From Argopecten irradians (Eukaryota; Mollusca; Bivalvia; Pectinida; Pectinidae): a stretch of DNA of 64,000 nucleotides. Position numbers and translations under genes: made by a program. The notes beneath the pieces are model-generated. The model saw only the letters and a program-made list of their open reading frames with translations. It ran no database searches and had not been told where the DNA came from. Positions 1 through 12,402 of the stretch are shown here, in pieces (within the stretch, counting starts at the first letter, position 1; every line of letters starts with the position of its first letter). The stretch lies in assembly GCF_041381155.1 (NCBI RefSeq), contig NC_091134.1:60419467-60483466 (forward strand). The letters are read 5' to 3'.

Positions 1-1610
1 CCGCTCTCCCATCTCGTCCTCCTCCTCCGCTCTCCCACCTCGTCCTCCTCCTCCTCTCGCTCTCTCCCATGTCGTCCTCCTCCTCTCTCCCCCTGGTCCT
101 CCTCCTCCGCTCTCCTATCTCGTCCTCCTCCTCTCTCACTCTCGTCCTCCTACTCCTCCGCTCTCCCATCTCGTCCTCCTCCTCTCCCCCATCTCGTCCT
201 CCTCCTCTCTCCCCTCGTCCTCCTCGTCCTCCTCTCTCCCACCTCGTCCTCCTCCTCTCTCCCATCTCGTCGTCCTCCTCTCTCCCATCTCGTCCTCCTC
301 CTCCGCTCTCCCATCTCGTCCTCCTCCTCTCTCACTCTCGTCCTCCTCCTCCTCCGCTCTCCCATCTCGTCCTCCTCCTCTCTCCCCTCTCCCCTCGTCG
401 TCCTCCTCTCTCCCACCTCGTCGTCCTCCTCTCTCCCATCTCGTCGTCCTCCTCTCTCCCACCTCGTCCTCCTCCTCCTCCGCTCTCCCAACTCGTCCTC
501 CTCCTCCTCCTCTCTTCCACCTCGTCGTCCTCCTCCTCCTCTCTCCCCCTCGTCCTCTTCCTCCTCTCTTCCCTCGTCCTCCTCCTCCTCCTCTCTCCCA
601 CCTCGTCGTCCTCCTCCTCCTCTCTCCCATCTCGTCGTCCTCCTCTCTCCCACCTCGTCCTCCTCCTCCTCCTCTCTTCCACCTCGTCCTCCTCCTCCTC
701 CTCTCTCCCATCTCGTCGTCCTCCTCCGCTCTCCCAACTCGTCCTCCTCCTCCTCCTCCCCTCTTCCACCTCGTCCCTCCTCCTCCTCCTCCTTTCTCCC
801 CCTCGTCCTCTTCCTCCTCTCTCTCTCCTCGTCCTCCTCCTCCTTCTTTCTCCCATCTCGTCGTCCTCCTCCGCTCTCCCATCTCGTCCTCCTCCTCCTG
901 TCTCCCATCTCGTCCTCCTCCTCCTATCTCCCACCTCGTCGTCCTCCTCCTCTCTCCCATCTCGTCGTCCTCCTCCTCTCTTCCATTTCGTCGTCCTCCT
1001 CCTCTCTCCCATCTCGTCCTCCTCCTCCTCTCTTCCATCTCGTCGTTCTCCTCCGCTCTTCCATTTCGTCGTCCTCCTCCTCTCTCCCATCTCGTCCTCC
1101 TCCTCCTCTCTTCCATCTCGTCGTCCTCCTCCTCTCTCCCATCTCCTCCTCCTCCTCCTGTCTCCCATCTCGTCGTCCTCCTCCGCTCTCCCAACTCGTC
1201 CTCCTCCTCCTCCTCCTCCCCTCTTCCACCTCGTCCTCCTCCTCCTCCTTTCTCCCCCTCGTCCTCTTCCTCCTCTCTCTCTCCTCGTCCTCCTCCCTCT
1301 TTCTCCCATCTCGTCGTCCTCCTCCGCTCTCCCATCTCGTCCTCCTCCTCCTCTCTCCCACCTCGTCGTCCTCCTCCTCTCTCCCATCTCGTCGTCCTCC
1401 TCCTCACTTCCATTTCGTCGTCCTCTTCCTCTCTCCCATCTCGTCCTCCTCCTCCTCTCTTCCACCTCGTCGTCCTCCTCCTCTCTCCCATCTCGTCGTC
1501 CTCCTCCTCTCTTCCATTTCGTCGTCCTCCTCCTCTCTCCCACCTCGTCCTCCTACTCCCCTCTCTTACCACCTAGTCATCCTCCTCCCCTCTCTGTCTT
1601 TCACACCGCT
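1..1610. repeat. CT-rich satellite-like tract, cut by the window edge
   Basis: The plus strand is almost entirely pyrimidine and is built from variable repeats of the kind CTCTCCCATCTCGTCCTCC followed by one to several CCT or TCC triplets. Spacing between successive CTCTCCC motifs is irregular, mostly about 20-40 bp. The minus strand is correspondingly GA-rich. Long open frames on both strands (Ser/Pro/Leu on plus, Arg/Glu/Gly on minus) follow from triplet periodicity and have no domain. The tract begins before the window and stops abruptly near 1610. Such homopurine/homopyrimidine mirror-rich DNA can form triplex structures, which is known for the sequence type and not shown here. Confidence 0.93.
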
Positions 1611-3218
1611 CCCTCCTCTGCCGTTACATAAAAAGTAAAGAACATCTATCATTGCTATATTTCGTTCTTTTCGTTACTCCATACATTTAAAACCAGATTC
1701 AAGCGGAATGTTCAATCAAGAGAATAGTTAAGTTATGTCTTTATTACCAAAAAATCTTTACCTGAATAGAAATTCACTACTTAACATTGTGTTTTTTAGC
1801 CCCAATAAAATGAAGGATGCTCATTTGAAATGGCAGCTTACTCCTACCTACTAAATGAAGTGGCGGTAATCAATAATCAGTCAGCATTTCTACAAGGTTT
1901 GCTTCATCTTAACTTTACAAACATAAGATAAAATCAATATTAGAATATGCCATGCACAAAAAAGGCTAAAATAATTTCAACAGCGAATGTTCGTTGCATT
2001 ACAACTACGGCCTTTCTTATGATTAAATAAGTATACAAAATTGCATTTCCCGTCAATTCTCTTTAAGAAGTTAGTAATGATAGGTACAAGATGTCAGACT
2101 AGCATAAGGATTTGGGAACAAAGAATCCCTAGTTTTATATCTACTATAACATTATTATAACATACAATACATTTCTCATCTTTAGAGACACGAGTCTGGC
2201 GGTGACGCCTTATCGTTCGATACCAATTATTTTCCATGACGACTAAATTCTGTGTTGGTATTAAAATTACGTCCATACCGCTTTCTTTCTGTTTATCTAG
2301 ATTTCGATATTTGACCCTATGTTTATTTTCCTTAAATCTGTGATTGACTTTCTTTATAGTGTGATGTGTCCCGATGGCGTACTGTCCTGATTCACACATT
2401 GATGGATGAGAATTCGATGTCTGGAGACAAAGACACACCTGCCGTCGATGTAAAGTAATAAGTTATTTCTTTCGGTGCGCACGCGTGCAGGACGTGTGCA
2501 CATCACGGCAGATGGCGCAGTGATCACTAACAGATCCCCTGTCTTATTTGACAACTCGTGTACTAAGACAATGCCCACGTGTTCCCTCCTTCACCCAACA
2601 CGCGTAAAGGTATTTGACGCGTGCCTGGCAGTGACAGGACAGGTATGGCACGGCACAAAGTGGCGACACCTTTCACGGGTCCCCTGACGGAGGGAGCAGT
2701 ACATCTTTGTTACCTGCATTTCCTATCAGTAGGGGGAAGCCTCTGTAGACCTTAGCTGCACGTGCTGGATTGAATATAGCAGGAAATGGACTACACCGAC
2801 ACAAGACGAAGATATTGTTTTTCTTAGGATCGAGTATTTTATGGTGTTTTCGAATTAACATTATTGTTCGTAATAAAGTGGTGTGACAAGCAGATGTTAC
2901 TACTGGTGATCAAATTATAAATTACAGTTGCGGAAAACTTAAAGCTATGCAATAGATATAATTAGATTCTTTGAAATGATAATTTAAATCTAGAGAGATA
3001 ATGCAGATGATTCCATATTGTCCGTATAAGATCACGATGATGAAGTTGCTTATGTTATTTTTTTATTTTTGTTTTAATTAAACAGATTCATATTGTGGAA
3101 GGAAAAGTAAACCATGTGTCAAACACTTATTTCTTAAATGAGCTCTATATCATTTTTTTTTTTTTTTTTTTTTTTAAATATCCACAACAATCCATAACGG
3201 TTGTTTTGGTAACTAGCC
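1611..3218. other. unrecognised non-coding stretch
   Basis: AT-rich DNA with short open frames only (up to 114 codons, minus strand) and no recognisable protein domain. About 2460-2790 is richer in G+C and CpG than its surroundings. A 24-base T run lies at 3152-3175. No RNA gene seen. Confidence 0.6.
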
Positions 3219-3222
3219 TTAA

Positions 3223-3764
3223 AGGGACAATTCACTCAGGCTAATTCTTTTACATAACCAAGAAGCAAAATATAGCATAAATGTATTGTTCTACATTTCT
3301 TATGAAACATATAACGTAAAACATTGACAAATTCCACGACATTGTTAAGTATTTTAATTAATATCGTTGAAATATCAAATCGTTGATCAATGCGATTCAG
3401 CAGGTACAATATGGACGCTGTACCCATACCCGAGCCTAAGTCACGCACGTTAAACAAAAAAACTACATAACCACTGTGAAGGTGATAAAATGATTTTTAG
3501 GCAAGACAATTCACCTAATAAGGTAAACATACTACTGTCAGAGCGATTTGAGAAGTTCTAGACAACAGTTGCATTACTCTGCGAGCAAGGGACAGGGTTC
3601 GGCATACAAGAAGTTCGACCACAATGTGTAATGGCGGACTGCGAGCGAGTTTGAACATCTACACACATGTCACCACCATGGGCTTTTCAGGCATATCACA
3701 GTAAAACTGAGTTTTTTCCGATATTTGTACAAATTTTAATGTTCTCTTAGACTGAATTGTCCCT
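3223..3764. mobile_element. TTAA-flanked MITE (piggyBac-like ends), 542 bp
   Basis: The element starts AGGGACAATTCACTC and ends with the inverse complement of AGGGACAATTCAGTC, 14 of 15 bases matching. It is directly flanked on both sides by TTAA (3219-3222 and 3765-3768), the target duplication typical of the piggyBac superfamily. The interior has no transposase frame; a 73-codon open frame on the minus strand (3236-3457) looks incidental. It is therefore a non-autonomous element mobilised, if at all, by an enzyme encoded elsewhere. Assignment to piggyBac rests only on the TTAA target and inverted ends. Confidence 0.82.
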
Positions 3765-3768
3765 TTAA

Positions 3769-4039
3769 ACATGGTTCTAATGATAGTCGAACGAGCGTAA
3801 TCATTGTCTTATTGTAATATTTATTTGTTGTTTGAAGCCCTGTGGCGCTTTGTAAATGGTTTCCTAAATAATTAATCAATGTTGACGTTACTTGTCTTGA
3901 GTCCCTAGGGACCTGTGGACTGGTGTCCGTATGGTAAGAGCGGAGACGTGGGCTCGGATGATAGGGGACATCACCTGTTGTGATAGAGATCAGTACGTCT
4001 AATGTGTTTCTCTATCGATACAGACATAACGACGTTCGG
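3769..4039. other. unrecognised non-coding stretch
   Basis: Separates the MITE from the 37-bp minisatellite. No open frame, RNA gene or repeat recognised. Confidence 0.5.
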
Positions 4040-5112
4040 ACAGCAGGGAAATGACCTATGGTCACAACTCACAAGTACAGCAGGGAAATGACCTATGGTC
4101 ACAACTCACAAGTACAGCAGGGAAATGACCTATGGTCACAACTCACAAGTACAGCAGGGAAATGACCTATGGTCACAACTCACAAGTACAGCAGGGAAAT
4201 GACCTATGGTCACAACTCACAAGTACAGCAGGGAAATGACCTATGGTCACAACTCACAAGTACAGCAGGGAAATGACCTATGGTCACAACTCACAAGTAC
4301 AGCAGGGAAATGACCTATGGTCACAACTCACAAGTACAGCAGGGAAATGACCTATGGTCACAACTCACAAGTACAGCAGGGAAATGACCTATGGTCACAA
4401 CTCACAAGTACAGCAGGGAAATGACCTATGGTCACAACTCACAAGTACAGCAGGGAAATGACCTATGGTCACAACTCACAAGTACAGCAGGGAAATGACC
4501 TAGGGTCACAACTCACAAGTACAGCAGGGAAATGACCTATGGTCACAACTCACAAGTACAGCAGGGAAATGACCTATGGTCACAACTCACAAGTACAGCA
4601 GGGAAATGACCTATGGTCACAACTCACAAGTACAGCAGGGAAATGACCTATGGTCACAACTCACAAGTACAGCAGGGAAATGACCTATGGTCACAACTCA
4701 CAAGTACAGCAGGGAAATGACCTATGGTCACAACTCACAAGTACAGCAGGGAAATGACCTATGGTCACAACTCACAAGTACAGCAGGGAAATGACCTATG
4801 GTCACAACTCACAAGTACAGCAGGGAAATGACCTATGGTCACAACTCACAAGTACAGCAGGGAAATGACCTATGGTCACAACTCACAAGTACAGCAGGGA
4901 AATGACCTATGGTCACAACTCACAAGTACAGCAGGGAAATGACCTATGGTCACAACTCACAAGTACAGCAGGGAAATGACCTATGGTCACAACTCACAAG
5001 TACAGCAGGGAAATGACCTATGGTCACAACTCACAAGTACAGCAGGGAAATGACCTATGGTCACAACTCACAAGTACAGCAGGGAAATGACCTATGGTCA
5101 CAACTCACAAGT
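4040..5112. repeat. 37-bp minisatellite, 29.0 copies
   Basis: The unit is ACAGCAGGGAAATGACCTAT followed by GGTCACAACTCACAAGT (37 bp). The 1073-bp block is exactly 29 units long and ends on a unit boundary. On reading, the copies are identical apart from one T-to-G change near 4503. Each unit contains the interrupted palindrome TGACC-TAT-GGTCA. The near-perfect identity points to very recent expansion or homogenisation. There are no variable spacers, so it is not a CRISPR-type array. Confidence 0.97.
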
Positions 5113-6244
5113 ACAGTAATGGAACTATTGCGAAAAAGAAGCCATTTATTTTACAAAGCATTGTAAAACAATATTGTGTTAAGCCTGTTTACCTGCAGTC
5201 ATGATATGCATGTGGATAAAAACAAACAATATGTACGTTGTTATTATTACTATTCAAAGTGATATGCGAAGAAATTGATATCTAGTACATTAGATATGCA
5301 ACCCAAAATATCGTATAATTGAACTCATCTTGTGATCGCAATCCCACAAATTTGTTTTTACGCAAATGAAAAATAAAATGTGGGCAAATATCTGTTATAT
5401 GTATTATAAGTCCCAGTGACGATTATAACTTTATATTAAATAAATTAATTCATCAAATAATTGAAAACGAATAATAAAAATTGAAATAAAAAAATAAAGG
5501 AATGACTTTGAGAATGCAATTATTTTTTCAGAATTATTGCCACTGCCAGTCAAATAATTATGAACCAAATTTTGAGTGTTAAATGTTATTCGTATCACCG
5601 AGGATCAGCTGTTCACTCACTGAATCACAAAAATAAACCGAGGAGATGTATATGGTAGCATAGAGAGTTATATAACAAAATCACTATGTTAAAAAACCCA
5701 TTTTAATCTTTTCTTACTATGCATATCATACCAGCGTCATTAACTGACAGACAAAATACGTATACGGATATATAAACATCCCTATGTCATGAAACTTACA
5801 GGAAGAACAAAATCACAAAAGTTCAATATCATTACATGTTTATAACAAGGATAAGACATAACTTGAAATATATTGCATTTCTACCTAAGTCATTTATCCA
5901 TAGTTATTAGACATATTAAAAAACTCGCGACAGACAGAGGAACAATAGTAAGGGTTGAAACATGTTGCTATCAACTTACTAGTAGCACTTTGTGTGGCGA
6001 ATGAAAAGGTACATGTAACCTTTTTACTTTTGTTACAGTATCGCTGTACTGTTAATAATATGTTTCCTTCTGAATTAAAGGTACACATGTTTTCACCTAG
6101 AGGCTGCGACAGGTACGCTAGCCATAACAATCTCAAATTCTTGGTTTACATGCAGATAATTAAACTTCATTCTATTTGTAGTGTTTCCACAACTCCCCGT
6201 AACCCATGGCCTATGGTTGGATGGAAATCATGTGCCCAGAACGA
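5113..6244. other. unrecognised AT-rich non-coding stretch
   Basis: AT-rich, with open frames no longer than about 100 codons and no recognisable product. Runs directly from the 37-bp minisatellite to the 20-bp minisatellite. Confidence 0.5.
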
Positions 6245-6600
6245 ATGCATCTCGACTGACTAGAACACATATCAACAGGCTGGAATACATCTCGACTGGC
6301 TGGAATATATTCCAACAGGCTAACAGGCTGGAATACATATCGACTGACTAGAATACATATAAACTGGCTGGAATATATTCCAACAGGCTAACAGGCTGGA
6401 ATACATATCGACTGACTAGAATACATATCAACTGGCTGGAATTCATCTCGACTGGCTGGAATATATTCCAACAGGCTAACAGGCTTGAATACATCTCAAC
6501 TGGCTAGAATACATCTCAACAGGCTAACAGGCCGGAATACATCTCAACTGGCTAGAATACATCTCAACTGACTGAAATATATCTCAACTGGCTGGAATGC
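6245..6600. repeat. degenerate 20-bp minisatellite
   Basis: Imperfect 20-bp units of the kind TGGAATACATCTCGACTGGC, alternating with TAGAATACATATCAACTGGC and TGGAATATATTCCAACAGGC. Several of the last type are followed by an extra 8-bp TAACAGGC, giving a higher-order pattern. About 18 units are recognisable. The unit divergence contrasts with the 37-bp array 1.1 kb upstream and suggests an older array. Confidence 0.85.
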
Positions 6601-9600
6601 ACAAACATTATAGAGGTTCAAATAATGGTAGACCTAGTATAGTAAAAACAAACGTGCTTCCATGGTCATCATTCTAAGCATAAGGAATACAATGTGCATA
6701 TGACAATAATAGTAATATATCCTTTGAATATAGATATAAAACTGTACAACACATTTGATTTGCTCTTACCGCGAAAGAGAATACTTATAAGCAGTTGTAT
6801 AACTTGCGTCATGATTTCAGAAATCTGTATTTTCCGTATATAAGATGTGAGGGTCAGGCGCCGTAGTTGCTGTCAACCAACACAGCCTTCTGAATCATAC
6901 TATTGATAATAATAGCAGTATTATCATGATCAGTGAACTGACAAATGCAATGTTCACTAAAGTACTCCACAATACTGCGGTAATTACATGCATATGAATA
7001 ATTTCTCATTGATATTCACTTACAGATAAACTCCTGCTCAGTGGTGATGACGTCATAACAGTGATACTAATAACTAATAATGATTTACTCACAAGATTTG
7101 GATGTGTAGCATGAGTCGGTTAATGTTATCACCGATTTTGTTAACTATCGCTAACACAAATAACAATGACACTTATATACTGTGTTCTCTTTTTAGGATA
7201 ATCATAAGATACCGTGATTGTAATAACCAAGCAGAGCTGGTTCAAGTAATTCATATATAATACGTGTAAATAATTAATACGGGTTTTTATTGCTAATTTA
7301 ATTCATATGGAAAACATATACAACAATAATGAATAAAGAACAATGTTACATCCTCAGGTTATACACACATGCCAACTGTGATACCCACTATAAAGTATAG
7401 GGTACACGTGATTCCAGTAAGCGAAATATAAGAAAACATTAATGATATACGGCGAAGTTTGAGATGAAGTATAAGGGGAACACGGACAGTTTTGTTTTCT
7501 GTCTTATTCGTTTTGTAAGAAAACTAGTAAAACATTAGATAGACTTAGTGCCTACCCACTGTTATTGTAAAAGAGCAAACTAATAATCTTCGCGTCCAAT
7601 ACACTATATAGCACTTCTTTTAGTGAGAAAGTGAGTGAGAAAGTGAGTGAGAAAGTGATGTATTTTGTAAATTTCTCTGTACAATTATATATGTAGAAAA
7701 AGCAATTAAATAAAATTCTTTTGAATGAAAAAAAACCCTGTAAATGTCTGAATGTAAACATGTAAAAACAGTAAAACTGTAAACTGAAAATGTATTTAAA
7801 TTTTCACACAATTACATTTTAATGCAAAATCTATTATATAGAAGTTCTTACATGAATGGCTATGTAATATGCCATTTATTAAACTAGCTCAATATTTCGA
7901 TATTACATTATTTAACGAGTTTCATTATTTCCTATTATATAGCCATGAGTGTAAGATTTACGTCTATATTTCAAATAACTAATGAACGGGCCAGTGATGT
8001 GATCAAATAGTTTGGCAAATTGAAGAATTCAAGCATTTGTAATAAGTAATGTATAAACGGCATGTAGGAGATGCATTCGGCGCAATAATATTTTGCAGCG
8101 AAACTTACACGAACATCGTTCAAATATGATTACTTAAACATACTTGCTTTCATCATACATTCTATTAGCATGGTCGAAATTGATGCAAATTGTTAACCCT
8201 GCGACTGAAGAATGTTTTTTTTTTTGCTAGGCCCAATCTTTCATCGTATAGGAAATCATTAGAGCATATCAGGACGACACCGTCGGCTCATTTCGAGACT
8301 TCCGAATTGTCATTTTACTATACAAACGACTGATGGTAGAAATTTCCATATAAAATTAATTATTTTTTCCTCTCTCTCCTGCTATGTATATAACATTTCA
8401 CAACATCCACACAAACTAAAACACCCCCATCACAGCTGTTACATCAAGGGGTGACCTGCTAATTACCCGTGAAGGCGATAAGATCCGGAATTTTGTATAC
8501 CGCCATGATCGGAAGCTTTTAGTGTCGCCCTGATAATGAAAGGGATCACGTGCTCTCAATCGTTTGTCATTGACAGATATTGAATTTTAATTTCAAACAA
8601 ATTAATTCTCGGAAATAAAAATGACAGTTGAAAAAACTGAAATGACGTTGATTAAGTGTATGAAAATAATTACAAGTCGTGGAATCGACTTAATTGAAAA
8701 ACTGAAGCGAGCCTTAGGACCTTTTAACACAGAAGCGACAGTTAATGAAATTAAAATGATTATCAATGTTCTCATTTGCTCACATTAACAGAACATTACG
8801 ACATTGATCTTTTTAAAATGCTGTAGCTGGTGCATACTTACCAGGACAAAAATGATAAGACAATCACACAAAACACATATGTAAATGTTAGTTGAGGTTG
8901 AATTGAGATTAGTTATGGAGTTTGTTTGTTTTTGATAAAGTAAACCCCTGCACTTTTAGATACCCAGCATTCTAGGGCATGTATGGGTCAACGACCGTAT
9001 TTAAACAGTTGCATGATGGACCCGCCTTTGCAATTATTACACGAATAAAAATATCAAAGAACGGAAAACAGGTTGCGCTAAACACATGTCGCTAATGTCC
9101 AGTGAATTACAAGTCGTTGTTGTTCACTTCTGTCTTTAATGACCTGGAACAACTTTAGATGGAGGTGTGGTCTCCCCTGGGTACGTGTAACCAAAACAAG
9201 GTGTTACTGTCCTAGGAATGGTCATTGGTGTCATTTTAATGAAACACATTTAACGGTCTCTACCGTAGAAAAGTTATTGGGGTTAGGAGGACTATATCGG
9301 TCACACTACACGAAATTGATGTGTGGTTGTTAAACTGTGAATACAAATTAAAAAAAACTAGACAGACTCAAATCAACTAAATCAGGGTAACGTTTTTTTT
9401 AAATAATCTAGAAAAGAAGGGAGTGAGTGATGGAAAATGCAGAAACTTGTAAATCGAGTCTAGCATAGAAATAGGCACTATTTTTGCTTTCGCTAAAAAG
9501 TGATAAAACGGTCAATGCATATTTTCAAATGGTTACCAATTATTTTCAAGTAAAGGTTGTCCATTAATGATTATACTGAAAACGTATACCTGGATATAAT

Positions 9601-12128
9601 AGCTAATAATACGACGAAATCTTATCCTTAAGGATAGAAGCGTTTTCTGGATGAGAGGTTGTATTGTTGGTTTCTGTGGCATGTAATTTGCTGCTAATGG
9701 AATCAAGGTTTGTATTTCATACGGTCTTTATCTGCATAGTCTACGATAGGTAATAGACAACGACATCAGATATCTCGTATGAAATGAACCACGTGATGTG
9801 AGGAGAAATTAAACACGAAAACGGGTGTGTATTACACGTGTTCATTTCCTAGTGGGACTATCATATTACCAGTAAATGAGTTTCATCGTTCCTCTACTTC
9901 ATGGAATAATGGTCAACTAACAACGAGCCATTGCGTTTGTTATTGTCTTCTTCAATCCCCTTTGCATCAGAATTTTCTCTATGAATATGGAGTTATTGGA
10001 CTTATATATGAAACTTATTATTGTAGATGTATCAGATAACGTATAAATATTTTGTTATAATTATGTCTATACTTTTTATTTCCAATGCCAAATCAATTAC
10101 ATTGTATTTACGTACATTATGTATATGATATCAAACTGTATCTAAAATATCTTAAAACGACTTGTTATATTAAAGTATCATCTTATTCAAATGCTATATA
10201 TTTTATGCATAAATAAAAAAAATGCGAAACAAGTTTATAATTTATACGAATCAATTTCGATGAAAAATGGAAAAAAAAGATAATTGTAATTGTAATGTAA
10301 GTAAAATCAGTTTCAATTACTGCAACATCGCTACTGCAATAAATCTGCGCTACGCTTGTATAAGAGAGTGCAAGATAAATAAAAGTACTCTCCAAATATA
10401 AACCTCAAAGTAATACCCTACGCTACAACACACATTTATTAATGAAAGGCAATGCCCTTTCCCATACTACGAGCTCGACACGTTGTATATTTATTCAAGA
10501 CATCTTACATGGGAATCATGGCAATGTCACATCTATAAATACAAATGTACAGACTGTAATGTCCGGCTCAGGGCCAGGATTACACTGGTCAGCTATAAAT
10601 GGTCAAGACAACAATTTCGGCCACTACGGGGTCAGTCTAGGTCGGCGAACTTTAAAACGTGAATGGTCAGAGAATATGTCCGTGCTACTACGAACATGAA
10701 CCTTATTGTTTTGCGGACTGGTGGCAGACAGACATTCAATGTAGTTACAGACATATTATTTACTTCCTTGTTTATTGGGGTTACATGTATAACATTAATG
10801 AACTTTTATAACGATTACCCGGTAAATTAAACATGGTAAGTGGTGTTGAAATGTTTTTGATTTTTTTTTGTTTGTGATAAACAATACAGGCAATGTACAT
10901 AGTCAACCTCCAGATATAGTAACTTTACAAGGTGAAAGCCATGATGATGCAGATTCCCACTCATTTCCGTAAAAGGCGTAATGCCCAGATGGAACAAAAA
11001 TATTATTCGTTATCTTTGAGTAAATCATATTTAAGATAGTCACTGACATTTAACGCATTCATGTCGTATTCAATCTCTTATTAAAATTTAACTTTTACAA
11101 AAATAAATTGATAAAATAAAAAAAAAAATGAAAAAAAAAACTAAAAAAAAATTGTTTATCTTTAAACACTAACAGGTCTCTGTTTGTAATAAACAACAAA
11201 CACCACATCACGGATTTATTTCATTGTCGTCTTTTAACCTTCCAAACTGCAAGTGTCACCAGGGTCTGTTGATTGCGAATGATTGAGATGGAACATTTCG
11301 TGTTTCCCCACTTTTTTGTTTTACCTATTCTTTCTGAGTGGTATCCTTAAGGCAGTACCTCCTTCAGGACAGCTCACACCATGTCTGGACATCAGTGAAG
11401 ATCCCTCCTTCACTAGTACCCTATCCTCATAGCCTTCACACACTGGGGGTTAGCAGTCTACCTTTACATATTTATACTTCTGTTAATGGACCATATGAGC
11501 TTATTGACGAATAATCTGATAGACTGATGTCATACCAGCCCATTCTTCGTCATCAACAGCCAGTATAATACCAATGAGATCGTTATGTCCAATCCTCCAC
11601 TACAGCTGACAAAACATCATCAAGTATGTCATGTTATCAAAACATGCTTCTTCTGCTCAAACCTTTGTAGTTTAATATTATAATAGAAAACGTTATACAT
11701 TCTTCATGGTTGCAGTTATTAGGAGAATACATCTTATAATGCGTAGGTAAATCCAACTCTATAATTGTGTACGTTTTGAATATCATAACATCATTATAAT
11801 CATGTTGTTTTCTAGATGACTGCTCTGGCGTGGTTTCCAATCTACGTCAGTACTTCTAAGATATTTCATTTTCCTTAATTTCAACTTTGGTGGCCACAAA
11901 TCGGCCAGTAGTAGGTCAGGTTTCATTAATGTTCCTTCACTTTAGAAAATTACGATTTTCAAATTGTTCATATTAAAGAACCGCTTCAAAATGTTGTTTA
12001 GTTTTTAATTTTGATTTACTCAATTTAAGGAATTTGCATGAAACTGACGCAGTTTTTGCTCGTCTATTTACATAACATAAAAATATTAATAAGTGGGGTT
12101 CAGTTCTTGTGTATGTTGTATTTTTTCT
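6601..12128. other. unrecognised non-coding stretch, 5.5 kb
   Basis: AT-rich with short open frames on both strands and no protein domain recognised. Small features: three copies of a 12-bp GTGAGAAAGTGA motif at about 7624-7659; a T run near 8215; a more complex, less AT-rich patch at about 8440-8800 that could be a conserved regulatory element; A-rich DNA at about 11100-11160. No tRNA or rRNA seen. Confidence 0.55.
7624..7659. repeat. short tandem GTGAGAAAGTGA, three copies
   Basis: Twelve-base units repeated head to tail about three times with no change. Too short to interpret further. Confidence 0.7.
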
Positions 12129-12132
12129 TTAA

Positions 12133-12398
12133 AGATGCTACACCGCCGACGAGTGGTATCTATCAATCTATCTATGGTACAAGGTACTTCAATATACAAG
12201 TATTGAAAATAATTGCATCCCGACACAAATCCATGACTGTATGGAATGATGTGCTGATTTTGCAGACAAAAAGAGCCAAAACATTGTTTTATATCATTTT
12301 TGTGTAAATTAAACATATACATGTGTATACACGATTACACTATCAATTATTGTCCATATGTTAAATATTAATTATGTTCTGTCGGCGGTGGGGCATCT
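12133..12398. mobile_element. TTAA-flanked MITE, 266 bp
   Basis: Ends are AGATGCTACACCGCCGAC on the left and the inverse complement of AGATGCCCCACCGCCGAC on the right, 16 of 18 bases matching. TTAA flanks both ends (12129-12132 and 12399-12402). There is no transposase frame; open frames crossing it on either strand (within 12038-12322) are incidental. Its end sequence differs from the element at 3223-3764, so it is a second non-autonomous TTAA family. Confidence 0.82.
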
Positions 12399-12402
12399 TT
12401 AA

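Noticed and set aside
69-1631. 520-codon Ser/Pro/Leu-rich plus frame and several Arg/Glu/Gly-rich minus frames
   Set aside because: They are translations of the CT-rich satellite in all frames; no domain, and the open frames follow from triplet periodicity.
4040-5112. CRISPR-like direct repeats
   Set aside because: Units are contiguous with no unique spacers and the DNA is eukaryotic.
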